Positions 10,618 to 23,498 of a stretch of 64,000 nt of DNA are shown one piece after another. The notes beneath the pieces were generated by a model. It saw only the letters and a list, made by a program, of their open reading frames with translations. It was not told the origin of the DNA and searched no databases. Made by a program: the position numbers and the translations under genes. Every line of letters begins with the position of its first letter. Position 1 is the stretch's first letter. Source of the DNA: Ilex aquifolium (Eukaryota; Streptophyta; Magnoliopsida; Aquifoliales; Aquifoliaceae); the NCBI GenBank assembly GCA_951799425.1, contig OX637399.1, positions 36,553,701 to 36,617,700 on the forward strand, read 5' to 3'.

Positions 10618-13266
10618 GAATTCTTTACAATGCCGCAAGAATCATCTTAATCAGAGACCGGAGCAAAAAGTTATGTCAGAACTACTAAAGATTGGAAATT
10701 ACTTTTTTTTTTCCTTGTGGAGGGGAATGACCAACTATACCAAACTTCCATCTTCGAACTTGTTAGAAGATGAATCACCAATTTTGATCTCAATATATTG
10801 GTTAGGGTTTCAAGTTCTCATTGCAATGCCGCAAGAATTAGCTCAATCAGAGTTCGGGAGAAAAAGTTATGTCCGATATAATATTTCATTTTAAAGGAGG
10901 ACTACTTATTACACAAAACTTGCATTACAATAGAGCCCATGCTAGAAGATTTTTCATGACTTTTGATGGGAATAAAATGGTTAGGGATTGAAGAATTCTT
11001 TACAATGCCGCAAGAATCATCTTAATCAGAGACCGGAGCAAAAAGTTATGTCAGAAATACTAAAGAATGGGAAATTACTTTTTTTTTCCTTGTGGAGGGG
11101 AATGGCCAACTATACCAAACTTCCATCACAATTTCGAACTTGTTAGAAGATGAATCACCAATTTTGATCTCAATATATTTGTTAGGGTTTCAAGTTCTCT
11201 TTGCAATGCCGTAAGTATTAGCTCAATCCGAGTTCGGGAGAAAGAGTTATGTCGGATATAATATTTCATTTTAAAGGAGGACTACTTATTACACAAAACT
11301 TGCGTTACAATAGAGTCCATGCTAGAGGATTTTTCATGACTTTTGATGTGAATGAAATGGTTAGGGATTGAAGAATTCTTTACAATGCCGCAAGAATCAT
11401 CTTAATCAGAGACCGGAGCAAAAAGTTATGTCAGAAATACTGAAGATTGGGAAATTACTTTTTTTTGCCTTGTGGAGGGGAATGTCCAACTATACCAAAC
11501 TTCCATCACAATTTCGAACTTGTTAGAAGATGAATCACCAATTTTGATCTCAATATATTGGTTTGGGTTTCAAGTTCCCTTTGCAATGCCGCAAGAATTA
11601 GCTCAATCCGAGTTCGGGAGAAAGAGTTATGTCGGATATAATATTTCATTTTAAAGGAGGACTACTTATTACACAAAACTTGCGTTACAATAGAGCCCAT
11701 GCTAGAGGATTTTTCATGACTTTTGATGTGAATAAAATGGTTAGGGATTGAAGAATTCTTTACAATGCCGCAAGAATCATCTTAATCAGAGACCGGAGCA
11801 AAAAGTTATGTCAGAACTACTAAAGATTGGAAATTACTTTTTTTTTTCCTTGTGGAGGGGAATGGCCAACTATACCAAACTTCCATCTTCGAACTTGTTA
11901 GAAGATGAATCACCAATTTTGATCTCAATATATTGGTTAGGGTTTCAAGTTCTCATTGCAATGCCGCAAGAATTAGCTCAATCAGAGTTCGGGAGAAAAA
12001 GTTATGTCCGATATAATATTTCATTTTAAAGGAGGACTACTTATTACACAAAACTTGCATTACAATAGAGCCCATGCTAGAGGATTTTTCATGACTTTTG
12101 ATGTGAATAAAATGGTTAGGGATTGAAGAATTCTTTACAATGCCGCAAGAATCATCTTAATCAGAGACCGGAGCAAAAAGTTATGTCAGAAATACTAAAG
12201 AATGGGAAATTACTTTTTTTTTCCTTGTGGAGGGGAATGGCCAACTATACCAAACTTCCATCACAATTTCGAACTTGTTAGAAGATGAATCACCAATTTT
12301 GATCTCAATATATTTGTTAGGGTTTCAAGTTCTCTTTGCAATGCCGTAAGTATTAGCTCAATCCGAGTTCAGGAGAAAGAGTTATGTCGGATATAATATT
12401 TCATTTTAAAGGAGGACTACTTATTACTCAAAACTTGCGTTACAATAGAGTCCAAGCTAGAGGATTTTTCATGACTTTTGATGTGAATGAAATGGTTAGG
12501 GATTGAAGAATTCTTTACAATGCCGCAAGAATCATCTTAATCAGAGACCGGAGCAAAAAGTTATGTCAGAAATACTGAAGATTGGGAAATTATTTTTTTT
12601 TTCCTTGTGGAGGGGAATGGCCAACTATACCAAACTTCCATCACAATTTCGAACTTGTTAGAAGATGAATCACCAATTTTGATCTCAATATATTTGTTAG
12701 GGTTTCAAGTTCTCTTTGCAATGCCGTAAGTATTAGCTCAATCCGAGTTCGGGAGAAAGAGTTATGTCGGATATAATATTTCATTTTAAAGGAGGATTAC
12801 TTATTACACAAAACTTGCGTTACAATAGAGTCCATGCTAGAGGATTTTTCATGACTTTTGAAGTGAATGAAATGGTTAGGGATTGAAGAATTCTTTACAA
12901 TGCCGCAAGAATCATCTTAATCAGAGACCGGAGCAAAAAGTTATGTCAGAAATACTGAAGATTGGGAAATTACTTTTTTTTGCCTTGTGGAGGGGAATGT
13001 CCAACTATACCAACTTCCATCACAATTTCGAACTTGTTAGAAGATGAATCACCAATTTTGATCTCAATATATTGGTTTGGGTTTCAAGTTCCCTTTGCAA
13101 TGCCGCAAGAATTAGCTCAATCCGAGTTCGGGAGAAAGAGTTATGTCGGATATAATATTTCATTTTAAAGGAGGACTACTTATTACACAAAACTTGCGTT
13201 ACAATAGAGCCCATGCTAGAGGATTTTTCATGACTTTTGATGTGAATAAAATGGTTAGGGATTGAA
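10618..13266. repeat. One ABC trimer and one ABBC tetramer
   Basis: The trimer is 10618-11752 (A 10618, B 10993, C 11373). The tetramer is 11753-13266 (A 11753, B 12128, B 12508, C 12888). The last C is 379 bp because one A is missing in ACCAACTTCC. The two B units differ in their 5' part: the first has ACTAAAGAATGGG and the second ACTGAAGATTGGG. Confidence 0.9.
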
Positions 13267-13641
13267 GAATTCTTTACAATGCCGCAAGAATCATCTTAAT
13301 CAGAGACCGGAGCAAAAAGTTATGTCAGAACTACTAAAGATTGGAAATTACTTTTTTTTTTCCTTGTGGAGGGGAATGGCCAACTATACCAAACTTCCAT
13401 CTTCGAACTTGTTAGAAGATGAATCACCAATTTTGATCTCAATATATTGGTTAGGGTTTCAAGTTCTCATTGCAATGCCGCAAGAATTAGCTCAATCAGA
13501 GTTCGGGAGAAAAAGTTATGTCCGATATAATATTTCATTTTAAAGGAGGACTACTTATTACACAAAACTTGCATTACAATAGAGCCCATGCTAGAGGATT
13601 TTTCATGACTTTTGATGTGAATAAAATGGTTAGGGATTGAA

Positions 13642-14021
13642 GAATTCTTTACAATGCCGCAAGAATCATCTTAATCAGAGACCGGAGCAAAAAGTTATGT
13701 CAGAAATACTGAAGATTGGGAAATTATTTTTTTTTTCCTTGTGGAGGGGAATGGCCAACTATACCAAACTTCCATCACAATTTCGAACTTGTTAGAAGAT
13801 GAATCACCAATTTTGATCTCAATATATTTGTTAGGGTTTCAAGTTCTCTTTGCAATGCCGTAAGTATTAGCTCAATCAGAGTTCTGGAGAAAAAGTTATG
13901 TCCGATATAATATTTCATTTTAAAGGAGGACTACTTATTACACAAAACTTGCATTACAATAGAGCCCATGCTAGAGGATTTTTCATGACTTTTGATGTGA
14001 ATAAAATGGTTAGGGATTGAA
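13642..14021. repeat. B/A hybrid monomer
   Basis: The left part is type B up to GTAAGTATT (last B mark at 13865). The right part is type A from TCAGAG on (first A mark at 13878), including TCCGAT, GCATTACAATAGAGCCC and GAATAAAATGG. The switch lies in 13866-13877, about 224-235 bp into the unit. Confidence 0.85.
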
Positions 14022-15536
14022 GAATTCTTTACAATGCCGCAAGAATCATCTTAATCAGAGACCGGAGCAAAAAGTTATGTCAGAAATACTAAAGAATGGG
14101 AAATTACTTTTTTTTTCCTTGTGGAGGGGAATGGCCAACTATACCAAACTTCCATCACAATTTCGAACTTGTTAGAAGATGAATCACCAATTTTGATCTC
14201 AATATATTTGTTAGGGTTTCAAGTTCTCTTTGCAATGCCGTAAGTATTAGCTCAATCCGAGTTCGGGAGAAAGAGTTATGTCGGATATAATATTTCATTT
14301 TAAAGGAGGACTACTTATTACACAAAACTTGCGTTACAATAGAGTCCATGCTAGAGGATTTTTCATGACTTTTGATGTGCATGAAATGGTTAGGGATTGA
14401 AGAATTCTTTACAATGCTGCAAGAATCATCTTAATCAGAGACCGGAGCAAAAAGTTATGTCAGAAATACTGAAGATTGGGAAATTACTTTTTTTTGCCTT
14501 GTGGAGGGGAATGGCCAACTATACCAAACTTCCATCACAATTTCGAAATTGTTAGAAGATGAATCACCAATTTTGATCTCAATATATTTGTTAGGGTTTC
14601 AAGTTCTCTTTGCAATGCCGCAAGAATTAGCTCAATCCGAGTTCGGGAGAAAGAGTTATGTCGGATATAATATTTCATTTTAAAGGAGGATTACTTATTA
14701 CACAAAACTTGCGTTACAATAGAGTCCATGCTAGAGGATTTTTCATGACTTTTGATGTGAATGAAATGGTTAGGGATTGAAGAATTCTTTACAATGCCGC
14801 AAGAATCATCTTAATCAGAGACCGGAGCAAAAAGTTATGTCAGAAATACTGAAGATTGGGAAATTACTTTTTTTTGCCTTGTGGAGGGGAATGTCCAACT
14901 ATACCAAACTTCCATCACAATTTCGAACTTGTTAGAAGATGAATCACCAATTTTGATCTCAATATATTGGTTTGGGTTTCAAGTTCCCTTTGCAATGCCG
15001 CAAGAATTAGCTCAATCCGAGTTCGGGAGAAAGAGTTATGTCGGATATAATATTTCATTTTAAAGGAGGACTACTTATTACACAAAACTTGCGTTACAAT
15101 AGAGCCCATGCTAGAGGATTTTTCATGACTTTTGATGTGAATAAAATGGTTAGGGATTGAAGAATTCTTTACAATGCCGCAAGAATCATCTTAATCAGAG
15201 ACCGGAGCAAAAAGTTATGTCAGAACTACTAAAGATTGGAAATTACTTTTTTTTTTCCTTGTGGAGGGGAATGGCCAACTATACCAAACTTCCATCTTCG
15301 AACTTGTTAGAAGATGAATCACCAATTTTGATCTCAATATATTGGTTAGGGTTTCAAGTTCTCATTGCAATGCCGCAAGAATTAGCTCAATCAGAGTTCG
15401 GGAGAAAAAGTTATGTCCGATATAATATTTCATTTTAAAGGAGGACTACTTATTACACAAAACTTGCATTACAATAGAGCCCATGCTAGAGGATTTTTCA
15501 TGACTTTTGATGTGAATGAAATGGTTAGGGATTGAA

Positions 15537-15916
15537 GAATTCTTTACAATGCCGCAAGAATCATCTTAATTAGAGACCGGAGCAAAAAGTTATGTCAGAA
15601 ATACTAAAGAATGGGAAATTACTTTTTTTTTCCTTGTGGAGGGGAATGGCCAACTATACCAAACTTCCATCACAATTTCGAACTTGTTAGAAGATGAATC
15701 ACCAATTTTGATCTCAATATATTTGTTAGGGTTTCAAGTTCTCTTTGCAATGCCGTAAGTATTAGCTCAATCAGAGTTCGGGAGAAAAAGTTATGTCCGA
15801 TATAATATTTCATTTTAAAGGAGGACTACTTATTACACAAAACTTGCATTACAATAGAGCCCATGCTAGAGGATTTTTCATGACTTTTGATGTGAATAAA
15901 ATGGTTAGGGATTGAA
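15537..15916. repeat. B/A hybrid monomer
   Basis: This hybrid has the same structure as the one at 13642: B marks through 15760 and A marks from 15773, giving the same switch interval within the unit (224-235 bp). It differs from that unit in having ACTAAAGAATGGG at its 5' part and TTAATTAGAG. Confidence 0.85.
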
Positions 15917-17051
15917 GAATTCTTTACAATGCCGCAAGAATCATCTTAATCAGAGACCGGAGCAAAAAGTTATGTCAGAAATACTAAAGAATGGGAAATT
16001 ACTTTTTTTTTCCTTGTGGAGGGGAATGGCCAACTATACCAAACTTCCATCACAATTTCGAACTTGTTAGAAGATGAATCACCAATTTTGATCTCAATAT
16101 ATTTGTTAGGGTTTCAAGTTCTCTTTGCAATGCCGTAAGTATTAGCTCAATCCGAGTTCGGGAGAAAGAGTTATGTCGGATATAATATTTCATTTTAAAG
16201 GAGGAGTACTTATTACACAAAACTTGCGTTACAATAGAGTCCATGCTAGAGGATTTTTCATGACTTTTGATGTGCATGAAATGGTTAGGGATTGAAGAAT
16301 TCTTTACAATGCCGCAAGAATCATCTTAATCAGAGACCGGAGCAAAAAGTTATGTCAGAAATACTGAAGATTGGGAAATTACTTTTTTTTGCCTTGTGGA
16401 GGGGAATGTCCAACTATACCAAACTTCCATCACAATTTCGAACTTGTTAGAAGATGAATCACCAATTTTGATCTCAATATATTGGTTTGGGTTTCAAGTT
16501 AACTTTGCAATGCCGCAAGAATTAGCTCAATCCGAGTTCGGGAGAAAGAGTTATGTCGGATATAATATTTCATTTTAAAGGAGGACTACTTATTACACAA
16601 AACTTGCGTTACAATAGAGCCCATGCTAGAGGATTTTTCATGACTTTTGATGTGAATAAAATGGTTAGGGATTGAAGAATTCTTTACAATGCCGCAAGAA
16701 TCATCTTAATCAGAGACCGGAGCAAAAAGTTATGTCAGAACTACTAAAGATTGGAAATTACTTTTTTTTTTCCTTGTGGAGGGGAATGGCCAACTATACC
16801 AAACTTCCATCTTCGAACTTGTTAGAAGATGAATCACCAATTTTGATCTCAATATATTGGTTAGGGTTTCAAGTTCTCATTGCAATGCCGCAAGAATTAG
16901 CTCAATCAGAGTTCGGGAGAAAAAGTTATGTCCGATATAATATTTCATTTTAAAGGAGGACTACTTATTACACAAAACTTGCATTACAATAGAGCCCATG
17001 CTAGAGGATTTTTCATGACTTTTGATGTGAATGAAATGGTTAGGGATTGAA

Positions 17052-17431
17052 GAATTCTTTACAATGCCGCAAGAATCATCTTAATTAGAGACCGGAGCAA
17101 AAAGTTATGTCAGAAATACTAAAGAATGGGAAATTACTTTTTTTTTCCTTGTGGAGGGGAATGGCCAACTATACCAAACTTCCATCACAATTTCGAACTT
17201 GTTAGAAGATGAATCACCAATTTTGATCTCAATATATTTGTTAGGGTTTCAAGTTCTCATTGCAATGCCGCAAGAATTAGCTCAATCAGAGTTCGGGAGA
17301 AAAAGTTATGTCCGATATAATATTTCATTTTAAAGGAGGACTACTTATTACACAAAACTTGCATTACAATAGAGCCCATGCTAGAGGATTTTTCATGACT
17401 TTTGATGTGAATAAAATGGTTAGGGATTGAA
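17052..17431. repeat. B/A hybrid monomer, earlier switch point
   Basis: B marks (ACAAT and TATATTTG) run to 17239 and A marks begin at 17259 (CTCATTGC, then GCCGCAAG). The switch is therefore about 188-206 bp into the unit, earlier than in the 13642, 15537 and 17432 units. Confidence 0.83.
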
Positions 17432-17811
17432 GAATTCTTTACAATGCCGCAAGAATCATCTTAATCAGAGACCGGAGCAAAAAGTTATGTCAGAAATACT
17501 GAAGATTGGGAAATTATTTTTTTTTTCCTTGTGGAGGGGAATGGCCAACTATACCAAACTTCCATCACAATTTCGAACTTGTTAGAAGATGAATCACCAA
17601 TTTTGATCTCAATATATTTGTTAGGGTTTCAAGTTCTCTTTGCAATGCCGTAAGTATTAGCTCAATCAGAGTTCGGGAGAAAAAGTTATGTCCGATATAA
17701 TATTTCATTTTAAAGGAGGACTACTTATTACACAAAACTTGCATTACAATAGAGCCCATGCTAGAGGATTTTTCATGACTTTTGATGTGAATAAAATGGT
17801 TAGGGATTGAA
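17432..17811. repeat. B/A hybrid monomer adjacent to another hybrid
   Basis: The switch lies between 17655 and 17668, the same interval as in the 13642 unit. It directly follows the hybrid at 17052, so block 16677-18571 holds two hybrids in a row. Confidence 0.83.
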
Positions 17812-18946
17812 GAATTCTTTACAATGCCGCAAGAATCATCTTAATCAGAGACCGGAGCAAAAAGTTATGTCAGAAATACTAAAGAATGGGAAATTACTTT
17901 TTTTTTCCTTGTGGAGGGGAATGGCCAACTATACCAAACTTCCATCACAATTTCGAACTTGTTAGAAGATGAATCACCAATTTTGATCTCAATATATTTG
18001 TTAGGGTTTCAAGTTCTCTTTGCAATGCCGTAAGTATTAGCTCAATCCGAGTTCGGGAGAAAGAGTTATGTCGGATATAATATTTCATTTTAAAGGAGGA
18101 GTACTTATTACACAAAACTTGCGTTACAATAGAGTCCATGCTAGAGGATTTTTCATGACTTTTGATGTGCATGAAATGGTTAGGGATTGAAGAATTCTTT
18201 ACAATGCCGCAAGAATCATCTTAATCAGAGACCGGAGCAAAAAGTTATGTCAGAAATACTGAAGATTGGGAAATTACTTTTTTTTGCCTTGTGGAGGGGA
18301 ATGTCCAACTATACCAAACTTCCATCACAATTTCGAACTTGTTAGAAGATGAATCACCAATTTTGATCTCAATATATTGGTTTGGGTTTCAAGTTCCCTT
18401 TGCAATGCCGCAAGAATTAGCTCAATCCGAGTTCGGGAGAAAGAGTTATGTCGGATATAATATTTCATTTTAAAGGAGGACTACTTATTACACAAAACTT
18501 GCGTTACAATAGAGCCCATGCTAGAGGATTTTTCATGACTTTTGATGTGAATAAAATGGTTAGGGATTGAAGAATTCTTTACAATACCGCAAGAATCATC
18601 TTAATCAGAGACCGGAGCAAAAAGTTATGTCAGAACTACTAAAGATTGGAAATTACTTTTTTTTTTCCTTGTGGAGGGGAATGGCCAACTATACCAAACT
18701 TCCATCTTCGAACTTGTTAGAAGATGAATCACCAATTTTGATCTCAATATATTGGTTAGGGTTTCAAGTTCTCATTGCAATGCCGCAAGAATTAGCTCAA
18801 TCAGAGTTCGGGAGAAAAAGTTATGTCCGATATAATATTTCATTTTAAAGGAGGACTACTTATTACACAAAACTTGCATTACAATAGAGCCCATGCTAGA
18901 GGATTTTTCATGACTTTTGATGTGAATGAAATGGTTAGGGATTGAA

Positions 18947-19326
18947 GAATTCTTTACAATGCCGCAAGAATCATCTTAATTAGAGACCGGAGCAAAAAGT
19001 TATGTCAGAAATACTAAAGAATGGGAAATTACTTTTTTTTTCCTTGTGGAGGGGAATGGCCAACTATACCAAACTTCCATCACAATTTCGAACTTGTTAG
19101 AAGATGAATCACCTATTTTGATCTCAATATATTTGTTAGGGTTTCAAGTTCTCATTGCAATGCCGCAAGAATTAGCTCAATCAGAGTTCGGGAGAAAAAG
19201 TTATGTCCGATATAATATTTCATTTTAAAGGAGGACTACTTATTACACAAAACTTGCATTACAATAGAGCCCATGCTAGAGGATTTTTCATGACTTTTGA
19301 TGTGAATAAAATGGTTAGGGATTGAA
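18947..19326. repeat. B/A hybrid monomer, earlier switch point
   Basis: B marks run to 19134 and A marks begin at 19154, matching the switch interval of the 17052 unit exactly 1,895 bp upstream. The two are probably copies of one event. A private substitution (CACCTATTTT) is present. Confidence 0.83.
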
Positions 19327-20466
19327 GAATTCTTTACAATGCCGCAAGAATCATCTTAATCAGAGACCGGAGTTAAAAGTTATGTCAGAAATACTGAAGA
19401 TTGGGAAATTATTTTTTTTTTCCTTGTGGAGGGGAATGGCCAACTATACCAAACTTCCATCACAATTTCGAACTTGTTAGAAGATGAATCACCAATTTTG
19501 ATCTCAATATATTTGTTAGGGTTTCAAGTTCTCTTTGCAATGCCGTAAGTATTAGCTCAATCCGAGTTCGGGAGAAAGAGTTATGTCGGATATAATATTT
19601 CATTTTAAAGGAGGAGTACTTATTACACAAAACTTGCGTTACAATAGAGTCCATGCTAGAGGATTTTTCATGACTTTTGATGTGCATGAAATGGTTAGGG
19701 ATTGAAGAATTCTTTACAATGCTGCAAGAATCATCTTAATCAGAGACCGGAGCAAAAAGTTATGTCAGAAATACTGAAGATTGGGAAATTACTTTTTTTT
19801 GCCTTGTGGAGGGGAATGGCCAACTATACCAAACTTCCATCACAATTTCGAACTTGTTAGAAGATGAATCACCAATTTTGATCTCAATATATTTGTTAGG
19901 GTTTCAAGTTCTCTTTGCAATGCCGCAAGAATTAGCTCAATCCGAGTTCGGGAGAAAGAGTTATGTCGGATATAATATTTCATTTTAAAGGAGGATTACT
20001 TATTACACAAAACTTGCGTTACAATAGAGTCCATGCTAGAGGATTTTTCATGACTTTTGATGTGAATGAAATGGTTAGGGATTGAAGAATTCTTTACAAT
20101 GCCGCAAGAATCATCTTAATCAGAGAACGGAGCAAAAAGTTATGTCAGAAATACTGAAGATTGGGAAATTACTTTTTTTTGCCTTGTGGAGGGGAATGTC
20201 CAACTATACCAAACTTCCATCACAATTTCGAACTTGTTAGAAGATGAATCACCAATTTTGATCTCAATATATTGGTTTGGGTTTCAAGTTCCCTTTGCAA
20301 TGCCGCAAGAATTAGCTCAATCCGAGTTCGGGAGAAAGATTTATGTCGGATATAATATTTCATTTTAAAGGAGGACTACTTATTACACAAAACTTGCGTT
20401 ACAATAGAGCCCATGCTAGAGGATTTTTCACGACTTTTGATGTGAATAAAATGGTTAGGGATTGAA

Positions 20467-22736
20467 GAATTCTTTACAATGCCGCAAGAATCATCTTAAT
20501 CAGAGACCGGAGCAAAAAGTTATGTCAGAACTACTAAAGATTGGAAATTACTTTTTTTTTTCCATGTGGAGGGGAATGGCCAACTATACCAAACTTCCAT
20601 CTTCGAACTTGTTAGAAGATTAATCACCAATTTTGATCTCAATATATTGGTTAGGGTTTCAAGTTCTCATTGCAATGCCGCAAGAATTAGCTCAATCAGA
20701 GTTCGGGAGAAAAAGTTATGTCCGATATAATATTTCATTTTAAAGGAGGACTACTTATTACACAAAACTTGCATTACAATAGAGCCCATGCTAGAGGATT
20801 TTTCATGACTTTTGATGTGAATGAAATGGTTAGGGATTGAAGAATTCTTTACAATGCCGCAAGAATCATCTTAATTAGAGACCGGAGCAAAAAGTTATGT
20901 CAGAAATACTAAAGAATGGGAAATTACTTTTTTTTTCCTTGTGGAGGGGAATGGCCAACTATACCAAACTTCCATCACAATTTCGAACTTGTTAGAAGAT
21001 GAATCACCAATTTTGATCTCAATATATTTGTTAGGGTTTCAAGTTCTCTTTGCAATGCCGTAAGTATTAGCTCAATCCGAGTTCGGGAGAAAGAGTTATG
21101 TCGGATATAATATTTCATTTTAAAGGAGGAGTACTTATTACACAAAACTTGCGTTACAATAGAGTCCATGCTAGAGTATTTTTCATGACTTTTGATGTGA
21201 ATGAAATGGTTAGGGATTGAAGAATTCTTTACAATGCCGCAAGAATCATCTTAATCAGAGACCGGAGCAAAAAGTTATGTCAGAAATACTGAAGATTGGG
21301 AAATTACTTTTTTTTGCCTTGTGGAGGGGAATGTCCAACTATACCAAACTTCCATCACAATTTCGAACTTGTTAGAAGATGAATCACCAATTTTGATCTC
21401 AATATATTGGTTTGGGTTTCAAGTTCCCTTTGCAATGCCGCAAGAATTAGCTCAATCCGAGTTCGGGAGAAAGAGTTATGTCGGATATAATATTTCATTT
21501 TAAAGGAGGACTACTTATTACACAAAACTTGCGTTACAATAGAGCCCATGCTAGAGGATTTTTCATGACTTTTGATGTGAATAAAATGGTTAGGGATTGA
21601 AGAATTCTTTACATTGCCGCAAGAATCATCTTAATCAGAGACCGGAGCAAAAAGTTATGTCAGAACTACTAAAGATTGGAAATTACTTTTTTTTTTCCTT
21701 GTGGAGGGGAATGGCCAACTATACCAAACTTCCATCTTCGAACTTGTTAGAAGATGAATCACCAATTTTGATCTCAATATATTGGTTAGGGTTTCAAGTT
21801 CTCATTGCAATGCCGCAAGAATTAGCTCAATCAGAGTTCGGGAGAAAAAGTTATGTCCGATATAATATTTCATTTTAAAGGAGGACTACTTATTACACAA
21901 TACTTGCATTACAATAGAGCCCATGCTAGAGGATTTTTCATGACTTTTGATGTGAATAAAATGGTTAGGGATTGAAGAATTCTTTACAATGCCGCAAGAA
22001 TCATCTTAATCAGAGACCGGAGCAAAAAGTTATGTCTGAAATACTAAAGAATGGGAAATTACTTTTTTTTTCCTTGTGGAGGGGAATGGCCAACTATACC
22101 AAACTTCCATCACAATTTCGAACTTGTTAGAAGATGAATCACCAATTTTGATCTCAATATATTTGTTAGGGTTTCAAGTTCTCTTTGCAATGCCGTAAGT
22201 ATTAGCTCAATCCGAGTTCGGGAGAAAGAGTTATGTCGGATATAATATTTCATTTTAATGGAGGAGTACTTATTACACAAAACTTGCGTTACAATAGAGT
22301 CCATGCTAGAGGATTTTTCATGACTTTTGATGTGAATGAAATGGTTAGGGATTGAAGAATTCTTTACAATGCCGCAAGAATCATCTTAATCAGAGACCGG
22401 AGCAAAAAGTTATGTCAGAAATACTGAAGATTGGGAAATTACTTTTTTTTGCCTTGTGGAGGGGAATGGCCAACTATACCAAACTTCCATCACAATTTCG
22501 AACTTGTTAGAAGATGAATCACCAATTTTGATCTCAATATATTGGTTTGGGATTCAAGTTCCCTTTGCAATGCCGCAAGAATTAGCTCAATCCGAGTTCG
22601 GGAGAAAGAGTTATGTCGGATATAATATTTCATTTTAAAGGAGGACTACTTATTACACAAAACTTGCGTTACAATAGAGCCCATGCTAGAGGATTTTTCA
22701 TGACTTTTGATGTGAATAAAATGGTTAGGGATTGAA
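20467..22736. repeat. Two regular ABC trimers
   Basis: Trimers start at 20467 (A 20467, B 20842, C 21222) and 21602 (A 21602, B 21977, C' 22357). The 20467 A unit has GATTAATCACC instead of GATGAATCACC, which puts a stop in the frame open in its sisters. The 21977 B unit has CATTTTAATGG in place of CATTTTAAAGG. Confidence 0.92.
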
Positions 22737-23498
22737 GAATTCTTTACAATGCCGCAAGAATCATCTTAATCAGAGACCGGAGCAAAAAGTTATGTCAGAA
22801 ATACTGAAGATTGGGAAATTACTTTTTTTTTTTCCTTGTGGAGGGGAATGGCCAACTATACCAAACTTCCATCACAATTTCGAACTTGTTAGAAGATGAA
22901 TCACCAATTTTGATCTCAATATATTTGTTAGGGTTTCAAGTTCTCTTTGCAATGCCGTAAGTATTAGCTCAATCCGAGTTCGGGAGAAAGAGTTATGTCG
23001 GATATAATATTTCATTTTAAAGGAGGACTACTTATTACACAAAACTTGCGTTACAATAGAGCCCATGCTAGAGGATTTTTCATGACTTTTGATGTGAATG
23101 AAATGGTTAGGGATTGAAGAATTCTTTACAATGCCGCAAGAATCATCTTAATCAGAGACCGGAGCAAAAAGTTATGTCAGAAATACTGAAGATTGGGAAA
23201 TTACTTTTTTTTGCCTTGTGGAGGGGAATGTCCAACTATACCAAACTTCCATCACAATTTCGAACTTGTTAGAAGATGAATCACCAATTTTGATCTCAAT
23301 ATATTGGTTAGGGTTTCAAGTTCTCTTTGCAATGCCGCAAGAATTAGCTCAATCCGAGTTCGGGAGAAAGAGTTATGTCGGATATAATATTTCATTTTAA
23401 AGGAGGAGTACTTATTACACAAAACTTGCGTTACAATAGAGTCCATGCTAGAGGATTTTTCATGACTTTTGATGTGAATAAAATGGTTAGGGATTGAA
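22737..23498. repeat. Two-monomer block B-C (762 bp), A missing
   Basis: B at 22737 (382 bp, 11 T) follows C' directly with no A between. The second unit, 23119, is C at its 5' end (AATGTCC) but has B-type marks at its 3' end (GGAGGAGTACTT, GAGTCC), so it is itself a C/B hybrid. Confidence 0.85.

Larger units (their letters stand above)
13267..20466. repeat. Four- and five-monomer HOR blocks with B/A hybrids
   Basis: There are four consecutive blocks, 7,200 bp in total. 13267-15161 is A, B/A 13642, B 14022, C-variant 14402, C 14782. 15162-16676 is A, B/A 15537, B 15917, C 16297. 16677-18571 is A, B/A 17052, B/A 17432, B 17812, C 18192. 18572-20466 is A, B/A 18947, B 19327, C-variant 19707, C 20087. 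The C-variant has TATTTGTTAGGG like B but GCCGCAAGAATT like C, and both copies (14402, 19707) share AATGCTGCAAG. A GTGCATGAAATGG end is shared by the B units at 14022, 15917, 17812 and 19327. Confidence 0.88.
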
